In this document: positions 45,613-56,448 of the stretch, piece by piece
Layout of the letters: every line of letters begins with the position of its first letter
How positions within the stretch are numbered: the first letter of the stretch is position 1
From: Mucor racemosus
Lineage: Eukaryota > Mucoromycota > Mucoromycetes > Mucorales > Mucoraceae
Length of the DNA: 64,000 bases
Direction: 5' to 3'
NCBI GenBank assembly: GCA_027405735.1
Contig: JAPEHQ010000001.1
Coordinates: 3,224,001 to 3,288,000, forward strand
Notes under the pieces: model-generated
Told to the model about the DNA's origin: nothing
The model's input: the letters and a program-made list of their open reading frames with translations, nothing else
Database searches by the model: none
Translations under genes and position numbers: made by a program

Positions 45613-46638
45613 ATGTCTCTTTTACCGAACGAATTGATACAGCATATTATAAATCTAACAGACCAAGCTTATTTAACACCTTATTTGTTTGTATGTAAAT
45701 ACACATTTCATTTAGCAAGACAAAGAGCCTATAAAAAAGTCATCTTTCCTGATAAAGATATAGAAGAAATACACGTAATTTCATTTTGTGAACTATATGG
45801 TCTTTCAATAGAAACTATCAAATTGCCACAAGCTCAGTACTTTTCCGATAGTGTTTATCAACTCATTTTAACGCTCTGTCCAAAACTAGAATTCCTGCAA
45901 AGCAATATATACCCAAAGCAGCTTGTTCAATGTATACCGAAAATGCATCATGCTACATGTTTCATGGCAACTGACATACCAAGCCATTTGTTGGTAGACG
46001 AAGATTTAGCGATATTTACTTCAACCTATCAAACTACAACTTACTTTCCATGTTGCCCCTCATTTTTCATCTTTCCCAGTGAATTGGTACCTGAAAAAAA
46101 TCCCACATTGACACAGATTTCACATTATTTTCATCATCCGGGTGCACTCAGCAATGCCATTTTGCCTACATTTGGATCTGATTTGTTGGCATTGACATTA
46201 AATCCATACGATGTATTAACTTCTTCTGTGGCTCGACTTATTGTAGCGAAATGTCCTAAATTAAGGTATTTAGTTGTACCATCAGTAAAAGCCGAAGGAT
46301 TGTGGATGCTTTTAAGGTGGTGTCATACATTAGCAGCTATTGTAGTAGGATATGATTCAATGCCATTTGAAGATGATGAAGATGATGAAGATGATGATGT
46401 CGATAATGATGATTTAGGGGTAATACCAGGAGAAGTAGAACACCAACATGAAGATCATCGACAACGCCATCCTTCTAATAGTAATCGACGTATTTTAACT
46501 GAAATTGAAAACGAAAGAGCAGTTGAAACAGTACAACATCATAAAAGAGTTTGGTGTGTTCATGCAAATACACTTGAAAATGAGAATAATTTTACCAAAA
46601 GAATGTCATGGCATATCGGTATCATACCTAAAATTTAA
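45613..46638 (+). CDS. F-box-like protein with acidic C-terminal insert
   Basis: Single exon, 341 aa from the ATG at 45613. An in-frame ATG at 45568 would add 15 hydrophobic residues; the later start puts an F-box at the very N-terminus (SLLPNELIQHIINLTDQAYL, then FVCKYTFHLARQRAYKKVIF), the usual place. F-box proteins bind Skp1 in SCF ubiquitin ligases. Weak leucine-rich repeats follow (LTLCPKLEFLQS, VAKCPKLRYLVVP). A run of Asp/Glu lies at about residues 256-272. Substrate unknown. The neighbour downstream is also an F-box gene, same strand. Confidence 0.75.
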   Translation: MSLLPNELIQHIINLTDQAYLTPYLFVCKYTFHLARQRAYKKVIFPDKDIEEIHVISFCELYGLSIETIKLPQAQYFSDSVYQLILTLCPKLEFLQSNIYPKQLVQCIPKMHHATCFMATDIPSHLLVDEDLAIFTSTYQTTTYFPCCPSFFIFPSELVPEKNPTLTQISHYFHHPGALSNAILPTFGSDLLALTLNPYDVLTSSVARLIVAKCPKLRYLVVPSVKAEGLWMLLRWCHTLAAIVVGYDSMPFEDDEDDEDDDVDNDDLGVIPGEVEHQHEDHRQRHPSNSNRRILTEIENERAVETVQHHKRVWCVHANTLENENNFTKRMSWHIGIIPKI

Positions 46639-46832
46639 GGGACCAAATTTAAGGAACCCGTAACTTCCCTTTTTTAATATCTTTTTCATCAATACATCAC
46701 GTTAAATATTCATTCTCCTCTTTTTTTTTTCTTCTTCTTCTTCTTCCTTTGCACTTTTTACCTTCTTTCCCTTTCTCAAAAATTACATAGCAACGCATTA
46801 AATAAATCCTTACATGTTACCATGGCAACACT
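46639..46832. promoter_or_regulatory. Spacer with long pyrimidine tract
   Basis: A CT-rich tract (46710-46785, with CTT repeats) resembles those before RHO3 and ALG5 and suggests the promoter of the next gene. Confidence 0.4.
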
Positions 46833-48723
46833 ATGTTTAATATCTCATTTTTTATCAAGGTACAGAAAATTTCGATATCATTGTATTATGTATTAATTTG
46901 TGCGACAATGTAAACTAGCATAATACATTCTCAACCTCAACAGTGTCGATCACTTAAAGATATATACAACACAGCCAAATATCTTTGGCATCAACAAAAT
47001 TACAGTGAATCATATCGAATATTTTATGAATTGGGTGAAACACATCAATATAAATCATCTACTTGTGCTTGGTATCAGATCCAGTGTTTACTTGCTTTGG
47101 GTCATTGGCATCAAGCAGTCCTTACTTGTCTAGAGCAAACGAAAAAATGCTCTTCTGAACGTTGGTATTTGATAGCAAGCGATATATATATGAATCGATG
47201 TGATTTTACTTTGGCTTGGGAAATATTAAATCATGCACCTAGCTCAGCCAAAGTGATGCATACTAAAAGATTGGCTTATGAGGGAATTCAGCATGCCAGC
47301 TGTATTCGTCGAAGTGATATACTCGATAAATTACCTTACGATGTAGCTATGAACGTATTTTTATGCTTGGACCTACCATCATTAGTTAGATGTACTCGTG
47401 TATCAAACCGTTGGAGACAATGTTTAGTACTCAGTCCACATCTTTGGAATGAACTAGAATTTGCAAAACGAGCTGCACATCTTCCGATTTCAACTGTTAA
47501 TGCTTATTTAAACCGCTTGGGAAAAATGCCTTTGACTAAATTGGTAATACGAAATCAACAGGCTGATGGTGATGGCATTTTAATGGCATTAGCTCAAAAA
47601 AAATATTGTTGTTTAAAGACTTTAAGTAGGTGCCTTTTTTGCCATTTTAAATTAGATATACTTACAACCTTGTTTAGTAATCTCAGATATGATTTGCACA
47701 CCTGCACTGTTTTTTAATGCACTCGAATACATTGGATCAACGCTTCATACATTGCATTGGGGCGGTGTCTCTTTACGCTTAAACGGTATTATGGATATAC
47801 TTCCTAAAATGTGTATTCAACTTAAACACCTTGTAATTCAAGATTGCTTCAATTCACTTTATGATGCCCAGTTGCATAATGGTGTCACATACCGATTAGA
47901 GAATTTTGGTGATAGATTTCCTACAACTTTTACCGAGACAATAGAAACTCTAAGTCTTTTGCCACATATAGAGACATTGGAACTATCGGGAATACATGGA
48001 TTGACAGCAAGTCATTTAGCGAGTATTGTAGTCCGTTGCCCAAACTTGAAAAAACTTGTATTAAATCGCTGCCTTGTGAATATCATTCCTGTGCTTAATA
48101 TTTTACAAACAAATTGCCCAAAATTGCAATATTTTGAGTATGAGCGAAACCGCTACTGTCAACAACTTAATTTACAACAACTATTGCCTAGACAATCTGA
48201 CGAAAAGAGGCATGAACCTTATTTTAACAGGCCTCAATATCCATGGAAGCAAGTTAAAATCCATTTAACTCATATGCTCACAGATAGTGTCATTAGAAAC
48301 TTTCTACATGGCTCAAAAGCAACTTTAGAAACATTGAATTTGCGGGGCAACACATTGATTTCTGATAAAGGACTTTTAACTAAAACTGCAATGAAAAATT
48401 TAAAGACTCTTCATCTTAGAGAATGCTTTGGGTTAACCTCCCGTGGTTTAACCACTCTTCTAGAGCAAAGCCCTTTACTAGAGCATGTTGATTTGTCGCA
48501 TTTAGGTATAATCAATGATACCGTTTTTCAACAATTAGCGAAATGTCAAAACCTTCAAACTCTTGATCTTTCATACGCCAACTTGTCTATCAGCGACGAA
48601 ACTTTTAAATATTTCATTGGTCAACAGTTGCTTACACTTAAAAGACTTGCATTGGATTTTACAAATATATCGAAAGAATTACTATGCTATTCAATGATGA
48701 AATTAAAAAGAGGTGCAGTTTAA
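46833..48723 (+). CDS. TPR/F-box/LRR protein, Dia2/Pof3-like
   Basis: Exons 46944-47625 and 47678-48723, with a proposed first exon 46833-46859 (MFNISFFIK); total 584 aa. The first exon is the least sure part. The N-terminus resembles TPR helices (AKYLWHQQNYSESYRIFYEL, then LLALGHWHQAVLTCLEQ). An F-box follows (DILDKLPYDVAMNVFLCLDL, then RVSNRWRQCLVLSPHLW), then about 10 leucine-rich repeats (e.g. LETLNLRGNTLISDKGLL, LKTLHLRECFGLTSRGL, LQTLDLSYANLSISD). TPR plus F-box plus LRR is the layout of yeast Dia2 and fission yeast Pof3, SCF subunits tied to replication-fork stability. Orthology is likely from layout but not proven. Confidence 0.8.
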
Positions 48724-49291
48724 TTCCCTTATACCCATTTAAACTAGAAAATATTTACATATACTTGCATTATCTTATTCCACATTTTTCATAAACAATA
48801 CTCTCAAATATTAAAAAGTTTTTAATTTTAAGCTTGCTTAAACAACAATTCACTTTTTAGAGAATTTTTACGAATGCAATTTTTATAGAATAGGATAAAA
48901 CAGCTATTGATTAACATATTTACCTTACTCTTGATCATTTTATATTTTTTCAAAGCATCCAAGTTGATTTTTTTTGGGAGTAAATCAGTGGTACCTAGCC
49001 ATTTTCCAGTTTCTTTTATACAAACAGCGCATGTATTTCAAAAGCAGTTTCTTCACACAAAAATTTAGTAAGAATTTTCGCTCCAATAGACACCTTCTTT
49101 TTCTTCTTGAAAACACTCTTTATTTGAACTTGAAAGAGTACATTTTTAGGGAATACAGCATTAGAATACATCGTCAAATTTATATAAGCTGCTATTCAAC
49201 AAAAACCTTTCAATCTTTCATCAAATAAGCTTTAACCACATAATAATCAGCAAACTTGTATTGTTTCAGTAATAAAAAAATATAACCAACA
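48724..49291. other. Spacer before RSC9
   Basis: 570 bp, AT-rich. An 84-codon frame (48974-49228) has no family features and is likely random. Promoter of RSC9 expected near 49200-49291. Confidence 0.4.
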
Positions 49292-51055
49292 ATGGCATAT
49301 CAACAAGGTAAAAGAAAAAGCGCAATTCAATGTATTCATAAAATTAATTAGCCTATAAAAAAAAAGGTATATTCCAAGATCAAGAGTTTAGAACACGTAT
49401 ATTACTATCTCTTCAATCAAGTTTACCTAATGAGATTGATTGGGCTTTCAACACACTTATCAAATTTTCCTATGCATCTGAAAATTTCTCTCTTGATTTC
49501 ATTCCTACTTTGATCGACCTTTTATTAGATTTTACTGTAGATTTCTTTCAACATCAGCTTGAGAAGAATCAATCTGTAGCAGACGTTTTTTGCAGCAAAG
49601 CTCAACAAGAAACTTACGAGCGCGTATTGCAAGTTTTTCACATTTTGCGCAATTTCAGTTTTCTTGAAATGAACATTCGTCGCTTAGCAATTCATGAACG
49701 TTTACTGTTTTTGCTCATGAAAGGGATTGCATTACCTCCTAATTCTCAGTATGGCGAATTGAGTAGACACTGTTTAGATATATTAGAAAATATTGCACCT
49801 CAAATGTCGCTTGTCAGTCGTGAAGATCCCTATTTAACCACCATGATTCACTTGTTATTCACCAATGATCGTGCCTTTATTTTAGGTGCTATTCGTGCCT
49901 TGACTCGTGTTGCTGTTACAGAAACAAATGAACGAGTTTTGGGATATGCTGATTTGGATGTTATTCAACGTATGGCCCAATTTTTAATGATTGATGATGA
50001 AGAATTAGCAGCTGCTACTTTGGAATATTTATATCAATACTCTAGTTTACGTGGAAATTTTTCAGCACAACTCATTAGATGCTATCCTGGTAATTTAGTA
50101 GGCTTATTGACCGGATTCTTATCGTACAAATCGTCTTTGGCACCTCCATCTGTGTCTGCCATTGGAACACTTCACGGTATACCTGCAGCACAAATGATCA
50201 AAGTACCTGAATCTACTGCCTCTCAAAAACCTACAATTCCCGATTTAACCAATTATCAATATCTGGATGAACCCTATCGCTGTCTTGGATGGTAACTGAT
50301 ATAAGATTTTGTCAAGAAAAGTTGACCAATGTATTTTTATTAGGTTAAAGGATCAATTGTTGAATGGATCAGAGGCAGACAAAATTATTTTGAAGGATAT
50401 ATTCAATGAATACCAGAAGTTATTTGGTACAGAAAAGCCTTTGGGTTTGAAAGAATTCTATACAGTCTTAAAAATTGCGTTTCCTCAACCACCTTCAGTC
50501 GAAGAGTCATTCAATGGACCTGTACCTGTAGAAACAGTCCTTTGCAATGTAAAATTATCGCCTACAAGAAGAAGAGATGGTAAAAGAAAATCAAAGAAAC
50601 TCCTATATTATACGACTAAATGTGAATGTATTCCATTAGGACCTATTTGTCATTGGAATGAATGCAATCAAAGTTTCGATAGTCCTGCAGATCTTCATAA
50701 ACATATTATCCAAACACATTTAGACAATCAAACTCAATGCCACTGGATGAAATGTACTCGAGCCCTTGATGGTAAACAGAATGCAATTCAACATATGCGT
50801 ACACATTTTGCAAGCAAAACCAAAAAGCAAATTCCCACAAAACAAACATTTACAGTTGCTAAAATTCCGGTTGATGAATCTGAAGTATCTGGTATTCCAT
50901 TAACTTCTGCATTATTACTGAGAAATTTAGCAAGAAACAAACAACATCACACATATTATTTACCTTATGAAAGTGAATTAACTTTGTTGGCAATTCAAAG
51001 ACCCAAAGTATCTAGATATATTTTAACTGTTTTGGGTGAATTACAAGCCAATTAG
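49292..51055 (+). CDS. RSC9: RSC chromatin-remodelling complex subunit RSC9 (ARID2-like)
   Basis: Three exons: 49292-49307, 49367-50291, 50344-51055 (550 aa). The N-terminal 320 residues are armadillo-like helices (VLQVFHILRNFSFLEMNIRR, LSRHCLDILENIAPQ, ERVLGYADLDVIQRM, PYRCLGWLKDQL), followed by an RFX-like stretch (IFNEYQKLF, LKEFYTVLKIAFPQ). Two C2H2-type fingers follow at about residues 410-465 (CHWNECNQSF...H..H and CHWMKCTRAL...H..H), and a helical C-terminal region. This order matches fungal RSC9 and animal ARID2/BAF200, subunits of nucleosome remodellers in the nucleus. No ARID domain is visible before the helices; the 5-codon first exon leaves no room for one. A longer upstream exon cannot be fully excluded. 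Confidence 0.85.
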
Positions 51056-51766
51056 TATATAAAAACTCTATAAATACAAAATCATTCTATCAACATTCTA
51101 TCTTCAAAAAGCATGATTCGCAATTATTAATAAACAACTAATATCTTACTATATATCATTTATCTCGAAAAGCAAAGATTCGCATATCCTGCTGTTATTA
51201 GACGATATGATTCAATTCAGCTAAAAGAATACCTGTATACTGAATATATCTAAAAAGTTTACTTGAAAATTACATCTATAATGTGTTGTTGTTTGAAGCT
51301 TATAAAATTCATCAATATAAAATCATTTCGATTTATATCTTTGAAATGTAAATGTAGCAATAGTCAATAATGCTTAGTTAATCATTTGTGATATTGGGCT
51401 TGTTTAACTAAATTTGTATCTTCCATTATGATTTTTTCTGGTCATGCTTATGTAAACATTCATACTTGCATATCTAAGCATGCTTCAAATCAACTACGCT
51501 TTATGAACACCTTTTAGTTGAACCACGCAATCATATAAAAATATAAACCGGAACAATTACACACTTTACATTACACAAAAAATGCAACACATAAACAAAG
51601 GCACATGTGTCACTAAAAAGGTTAATTGTTTATTCATTGAAACTTCCTTTAATATACTTTTTCCTCGCTTACCTTTATCTCATTTCCAATTTTTTCGTTC
51701 ACTTTTCTTTTTCAAAATTCTGCAAAAAAACAAATTTACTTTCTATAAAAGAAAGTAAAAAGAAAT
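51056..51766. other. Spacer between RSC9 and tRNA
   Basis: AT-rich, no exon recognised. Confidence 0.4.
51750..51766 (-). terminator. RNA polymerase III terminator of tRNA-Gly
   Basis: Downstream of the tRNA on the minus strand comes TTTCTTTTTAC (T5 run at 51757-51761), the standard Pol III stop signal. Confidence 0.75.
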
Positions 51767-51837
51767 TGCGCGGTCGGGGAATCGAACCCCGGCCCTTCGC
51801 GTGGCAGGCGAAGATTATACCACTTAACCAACCGCGC
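51767..51837 (-). tRNA. tRNA-Gly(GCC)
   Basis: Minus strand, 71 nt without CCA, no intron. Acceptor stem GCGCGGT/ACCGCGC with discriminator A; D arm GGTTAAGTGG (box A); anticodon stem TTCGC/GCGAA with loop CTGCCAC giving anticodon GCC; T arm GGTTCGATTCC (box B) within stem CGGGG/CCCCG. All four arms pair. Decodes GGC/GGU glycine codons. The only tRNA seen in the window. Confidence 0.95.
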
Positions 51838-51945
51838 TCGGATGAAATGTTTATCCAGTAAAATTGTAACATAATTAAAATACATTACTTGTACTACTAC
51901 GTACACTGCAACTACAGAGCGTATACTACCATCACAGCAGCTGGA

Positions 51946-52075
51946 GGTATTTTAACAGCCGCGTCCGGACTGTCCGGTGATTTTTTCTAGAAATTTATAG
52001 CCTGGAAATATTATTAGATGGTCGCATCCGGAGATTATTGTTCGGCATTTTTTTTTTTTGGAAGAGTGGCCATTG
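51946..52075 (+). repeat. GC-rich dispersed repeat R4, copy b
   Basis: Same as 32317-32450 (CGTCCGGACTGTCCGGTGA, TAGCCTGGAAATATTA). Broken at CCATTG by the insert that follows, and resumes at 52970 with GCAAAAATGTGGATCA. Confidence 0.7.
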
Positions 52076-52963
52076 TTTATATATAGTGTACTTAGGAATG
52101 GGCTTCGATTCGAGTTTGAATCGAGTTTTAACGGAAACGGCCATTCGATTCGAGTTGGAAAACGGCCCGTTCTTTTGTAACCCAGATAAAAAACGGGGTG
52201 GGAGCAAGTATTGGTTTGCCTTAAGGAGGCTGTTAATAGCAACCTTGTCAAGTTAATATGGGATTATGAATCGATAATAGCATATTTGACAGTTTCACAA
52301 CTTGAAGTATTTTTTCAATCCTGTTTTCGAGCTTAGCTAACAAAAAAAGAAAAGAAGAAACTCGAATACCCTCATTCGAGTTTGCATAAAAAACGGCCCG
52401 TTAAAGCAGTCAAACTCGGTTAACCGTAATACGATGCGTTGTTTGTGAAATCCTATATATACTAAAAAATTAAAATCAGAATTCAATATATTTATTGCGT
52501 ATATTTTTAAGGAAAAAAATAAGATAAACTCTCATCAAATGCATAATGGATCATGTATTTATATGTTTTAGGAGCGCGGATATAGGATGGATATTCAAGT
52601 TGACCAGAACCAGTAAAAACGAGAGATCCAAAGTATATGCAGAATATTCTTGATCAAACAATAATAGAATTAAATATTCTTCAAAATCAAAACCATGAAT
52701 CAGCTAATGTAGAATGTCCAGTACCTATTCCTAATTGGCTGATTCTTAAAGAATATCCCAACTCTTGGACTAATTAACACAAAATCACTACTCATACTTA
52801 TTCCCAATGTTGAAGTAAAGTTTACAGCATCATACATCATACTTCCCGCATCTACCGACCAAGTCTGGACAATGCATTTATAACTTTAAAAATGAATGAT
52901 GCCATCAATGCTACTTTTATTATGTAATCCATAATGTTCATTAATCTAGTCTATTCGAAACAA
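52076..52963. mobile_element. 888-bp insert between CCATTG direct repeats
   Basis: CCATTG lies at 52070-52075 and 52964-52969; R4 copy a reads CCATTGGCAAAAAT without a break (32432-32445). The insert has repeated GATTCGAGTT words and twice AACGGCCCGTT (52150-52170, 52387-52400). A 46-codon frame (52637-52777, PVPIPNWLILKEYPNSW) is protein-like but unidentified. No terminal repeats found; class unknown, and it may be composite. Confidence 0.45.
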
Positions 52964-53035
52964 CCATTGGCAAAAATGTGGATCACAAATATTCAATTTA
53001 TAATAAGAAAACACTAATGATCCACATCGAAAAAT

Positions 53036-53255
53036 TCTTATTTTGGTCTATGTACTATGTGTTTCTTCGATTTATTTTATGAATTGATCTTTTTTATTTT
53101 TATGATTCGACTTGTTTTATCGTACGTTAAATTATTAATACCTTTTGTATTTACTGTTATATTCATGTTATCTCTACTTGGATATTAGAACATAGCTTTA
53201 TTTGAGATAACAGTTAATTTCTTACGCGAGGAAATAGTATCTTAGCTCAGCACAG
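53036..53255 (+). repeat. Fragment of the 923-bp LTR-like element
   Basis: Matches 25808-26018 (TTGGTCTATG, ATTCATGTTATCTCTA, TGAGATAACA, TCAGCACA). It ends before the TATTACA-type terminus, so it is truncated. Confidence 0.65.
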
Positions 53256-53339
53256 ATCTACCTTGTAAATACAAAAAATTAATACCTCAATTTGGGCGTT
53301 AAATTTTTATAACAAATTTCAGCAGGTCAATTTGGTCAA

Positions 53340-54660
53340 TTTTAGGCCGGTACGATGATAGTCTCAAAGGGCAACTTTTATAACTTATTATGTACCGAGA
53401 AAATGATCACCAAAGTGTTTCTATTGCATGCTGCGCATCTTTTTTATTGCAAATTGCAAAACAATCAAAAATGCGATCTCGATAAATACTGATCCAAGTA
53501 AACTGTAAATCTACATAGACATTATGTATAAATAGATATTACAAAAAATACTTCAGATATCAGCATACATGGGTTATTGTGCATTCAGCAAGTTTGAATA
53601 ACAACTTGATTACCTGCTATTTACACCTGTTGTATTTGCATATATAAATGTACCTGAAATCATAGTTTAAATATGACAATAAACTATGCCTTAACATATT
53701 TAGCATATGTGTCATATAAACACTGTAAATGGTTACCCTGATAATCACATAAGCTAAGTTCTGATAATCTAGACTTACAATGAAAGATAGAAAATAAAAA
53801 ATATTAATAATTAGTGTTGCCAACAAGAACAACTAAAGACTTTAGACTGATCGTCTATATCTGAATATAATTACATTAGCATAAGTGAAGATTGACACTA
53901 AAATAATTTAGTATGAGGACACCGTTCTAGACAGGTGCGTAAGCAATCCTTAAATCAAATATAAATAGCAGTAGACATTTACCCTTCATTTGATTTTCCC
54001 ATCTCGTTTTTATATTTAATAAAAATTGACCAATTCTCACGTACTCATCTTTCTTTATTATATACATTTACAACAGCTCCTACTAAGGACAGTAAACATA
54101 CCTGCTTTCAGCGAATATTGATCTAGATAAGTTCCTGTTGCGATAGTGGGTAAGTCTATGATTTATCCACAGAATTGTAAAGTTGCAGCCCCTCCGAGTT
54201 GCTGTGGAAATTGGGAAATGAAAACGTGTACTTGTTTAAACTATTTTGTACGGATTGTTTCAGATATTCTTTGAAAATTTTTATACAATCAAATAATAAT
54301 TCAAAATTGGGTTATAAAGTTGTACTTAATGCGCAGTAAATCTACGAATAGTATATCTTGGTTTCGTTAACTAACAGCTGTTTTTGAAGGTTTCTAGTAC
54401 ACATTTTTAAAAAAACATAACAACTGGGAAAACTCTCATAATCACTGAACATTTTTTCCAAGTGGACTGCAAATTTCAAAAAATATACTATACCTGTAGA
54501 AGTATCCATAACTATAATTTTAGCATCTTATTAATTTGCAGGTTAAGTTGTAGGAATCAACCGCACCCTTTGTCGAGGGGGTTATGGCTTGAGGCAGATC
54601 AATTCAAATTAGAAGTAGCGCTAAATTAGCCAAAAACAGCATATATATGGCAATGATAAC
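53340..54660 (+). repeat. Dispersed repeat R1, copy c/d, carrying two inserts
   Basis: 53340-53618 matches 20140-20410; 54107-54360 matches 20420-20690; 54430-54660 matches the reverse complement of 63186-63425. It continues after the 486-bp element at 55147-55175. The interruptions are at 53619-54098 and 54661-55146. Confidence 0.7.
53619..54098. mobile_element. 480-bp insert with 8-bp TSD TACCTGCT
   Basis: TACCTGCT stands at 53611-53618 and 54099-54106. R1 copy b has no such insert. The ends (ATTTACACC and, in reverse, TGTTTACTG) share only TTTAC. An 8-bp duplication is typical of hAT transposons, but the termini are not convincing. Confidence 0.5.
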
Positions 54661-55146
54661 TAAGTATAAAAGACGAGCCGAGCCTAGGACGAGCTTGACC
54701 AAAGCTCGCCACAACGAGCCGAGCTTTGTATCACTCGAGCTCGAGCCGAGCTTTAATAAAAGCTCGTTTGACAAAGACGAGTTTTTGACTTTTTTTTAAA
54801 AAGCTCGTTTGAGAAAGACGAGCTTTTGACTTCTTTTCAAAAAGTTCAAATTTAAATAATAATTAGTAAATGCTATGACATTATTACTTTAGATAATTGT
54901 CAATTGACATTCATAAGTTTGCTTTACTTTAGATATTTGTCACTGGAAAGGTAAAATAAAGCTCGCATTGAGATGATGAGTTTTAGTCGCTGCATAAAAA
55001 AGCTCGTTTGGGGTAAACGAGCTCTAGTCACGCGCAAAAAAAAGCTCGTCGAGGTTGAACGAGCTTTTTTGTAAGCTCGTCTAACTTTAACGAGCCTTGA
55101 GAAAAGCTCGGCTGCATAAAAAAGGCTCGGCTCGTTTAATATCACT
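54661..55146 (-). mobile_element. Non-autonomous DNA element ME, 486 bp, 9-bp TSD (copy 2)
   Basis: Reverse complement of 31712-32197 with the same length and at least one base change (ACAAAGCTCGG here, reverse strand, against ACAATGCTCGG). Flanked by AATGATAAC (54652-54660, 55147-55155). The empty site is the R1 copy at about 63180-63197, where GGCAATGACAGCTACC runs through on the minus strand. Near-identity between copies implies recent movement. Confidence 0.88.
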
Positions 55147-55175
55147 AATGATAACTACCGAATATAATAAACAAG

Positions 55176-56448
55176 CATTCTCTTTATGTGTAATTAAAGT
55201 TGGAGTGCAATGTGTTCTACATCAATTCTCGGATATCCAATATTGATTTCAACAACTGTACATAAAAAGTATTACACATTGTAAATCCTTTTTTTTTTTT
55301 TTTGCTAAACAAGTTATTGTATTAGACATCAACAGTCAATAATAAAAAAGTGTTGAATAATGCCATCTATGTATTTTTACGAAATAGGCCCAATAGGTGA
55401 GTTGAAACTTCAGCTAAAATGAGAGTAAGAACATTGCTTTAGACAAATCTTTTACTTCGTTTTTCCATTCGCAGTACTTTTAAGATGTTCTTTCATGTTC
55501 AACATGTATTTGTTTTTATTTGATGTATGTAATCATTCTTTCCCAAGATACCTGTGGCGTTTGAAAAAAAAGAAAATATAGTCGGATCGATTTTTAAGCA
55601 GTGAAAATGCAAAATCAAGTACTTGAAGAATTTATTCTAGTTTATAAAAGACAGCAATTAAGAATAAAAAACACTAAATTCATTCGATATATCTTCAGTA
55701 GACTAATATACTTTTTATATTGAGAAAGTAATGCATATTATTTATTTTTCAAGAAGATCTTCTCTTTCAATACAAAGGTAGATATTCTCATTTTGCTATT
55801 CGTAAGGATGATTAGAGTATGATAATGAGTTAAACCACACATTTTTCGCTAATCAATGTATTCGGAATAAAAATGAGCGGTATGTTTTCCTGGAAAACGC
55901 AAATAGGCACAATGCATCGGAATAATACATGTCGAAAAATAGTGTTTGCGGAAGAAACATTATTCGAACAGATTATATGAAGACTCTTATGGTCATTTTG
56001 AATGCCATACATATGCGAAATATCAATTTGCAAAAGAATCCCAGTGAAAATAAATTAGGATAAGCTATTGTGTACGCTGGCAACTTAATTCTCCTCCTCA
56101 TATATCTTGTTACACTAATATCGTTTAACTTCTATAAATAATCATACCTGTATTAATGTCGCAACAGTATTCTATTATTATGAAAATATAGATCAGGGAC
56201 GCATTTGTTGTTATTCGACACATTGAATTTATCAGTTTATATTATGAGAGCTAGAATCGCCCATCAAATAAAGGCAACATAACCCTATAGTTTGTTCAAG
56301 TTGTATGTATCAAAAGTAACGTTTATTTAGCATTCATTTCGGAGTACAGATGCTCGAAAAAGATTGACGAGAAAATTGGGTAGAATAGTTTTTTTCTTCC
56401 TTACTTCCTTGCAAAGAAAACGCTTCTCTTTTTAGATAATTAACACTG
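55176..56448. other. Gene-free AT-rich region
   Basis: No exon or element ends recognised; includes the presumed promoter of the membrane protein gene. Confidence 0.4.

Noticed and set aside
52038..52256. 72-codon frames on both strands
   Set aside because: Span the border of R4 and the insert, so cannot be an old gene.
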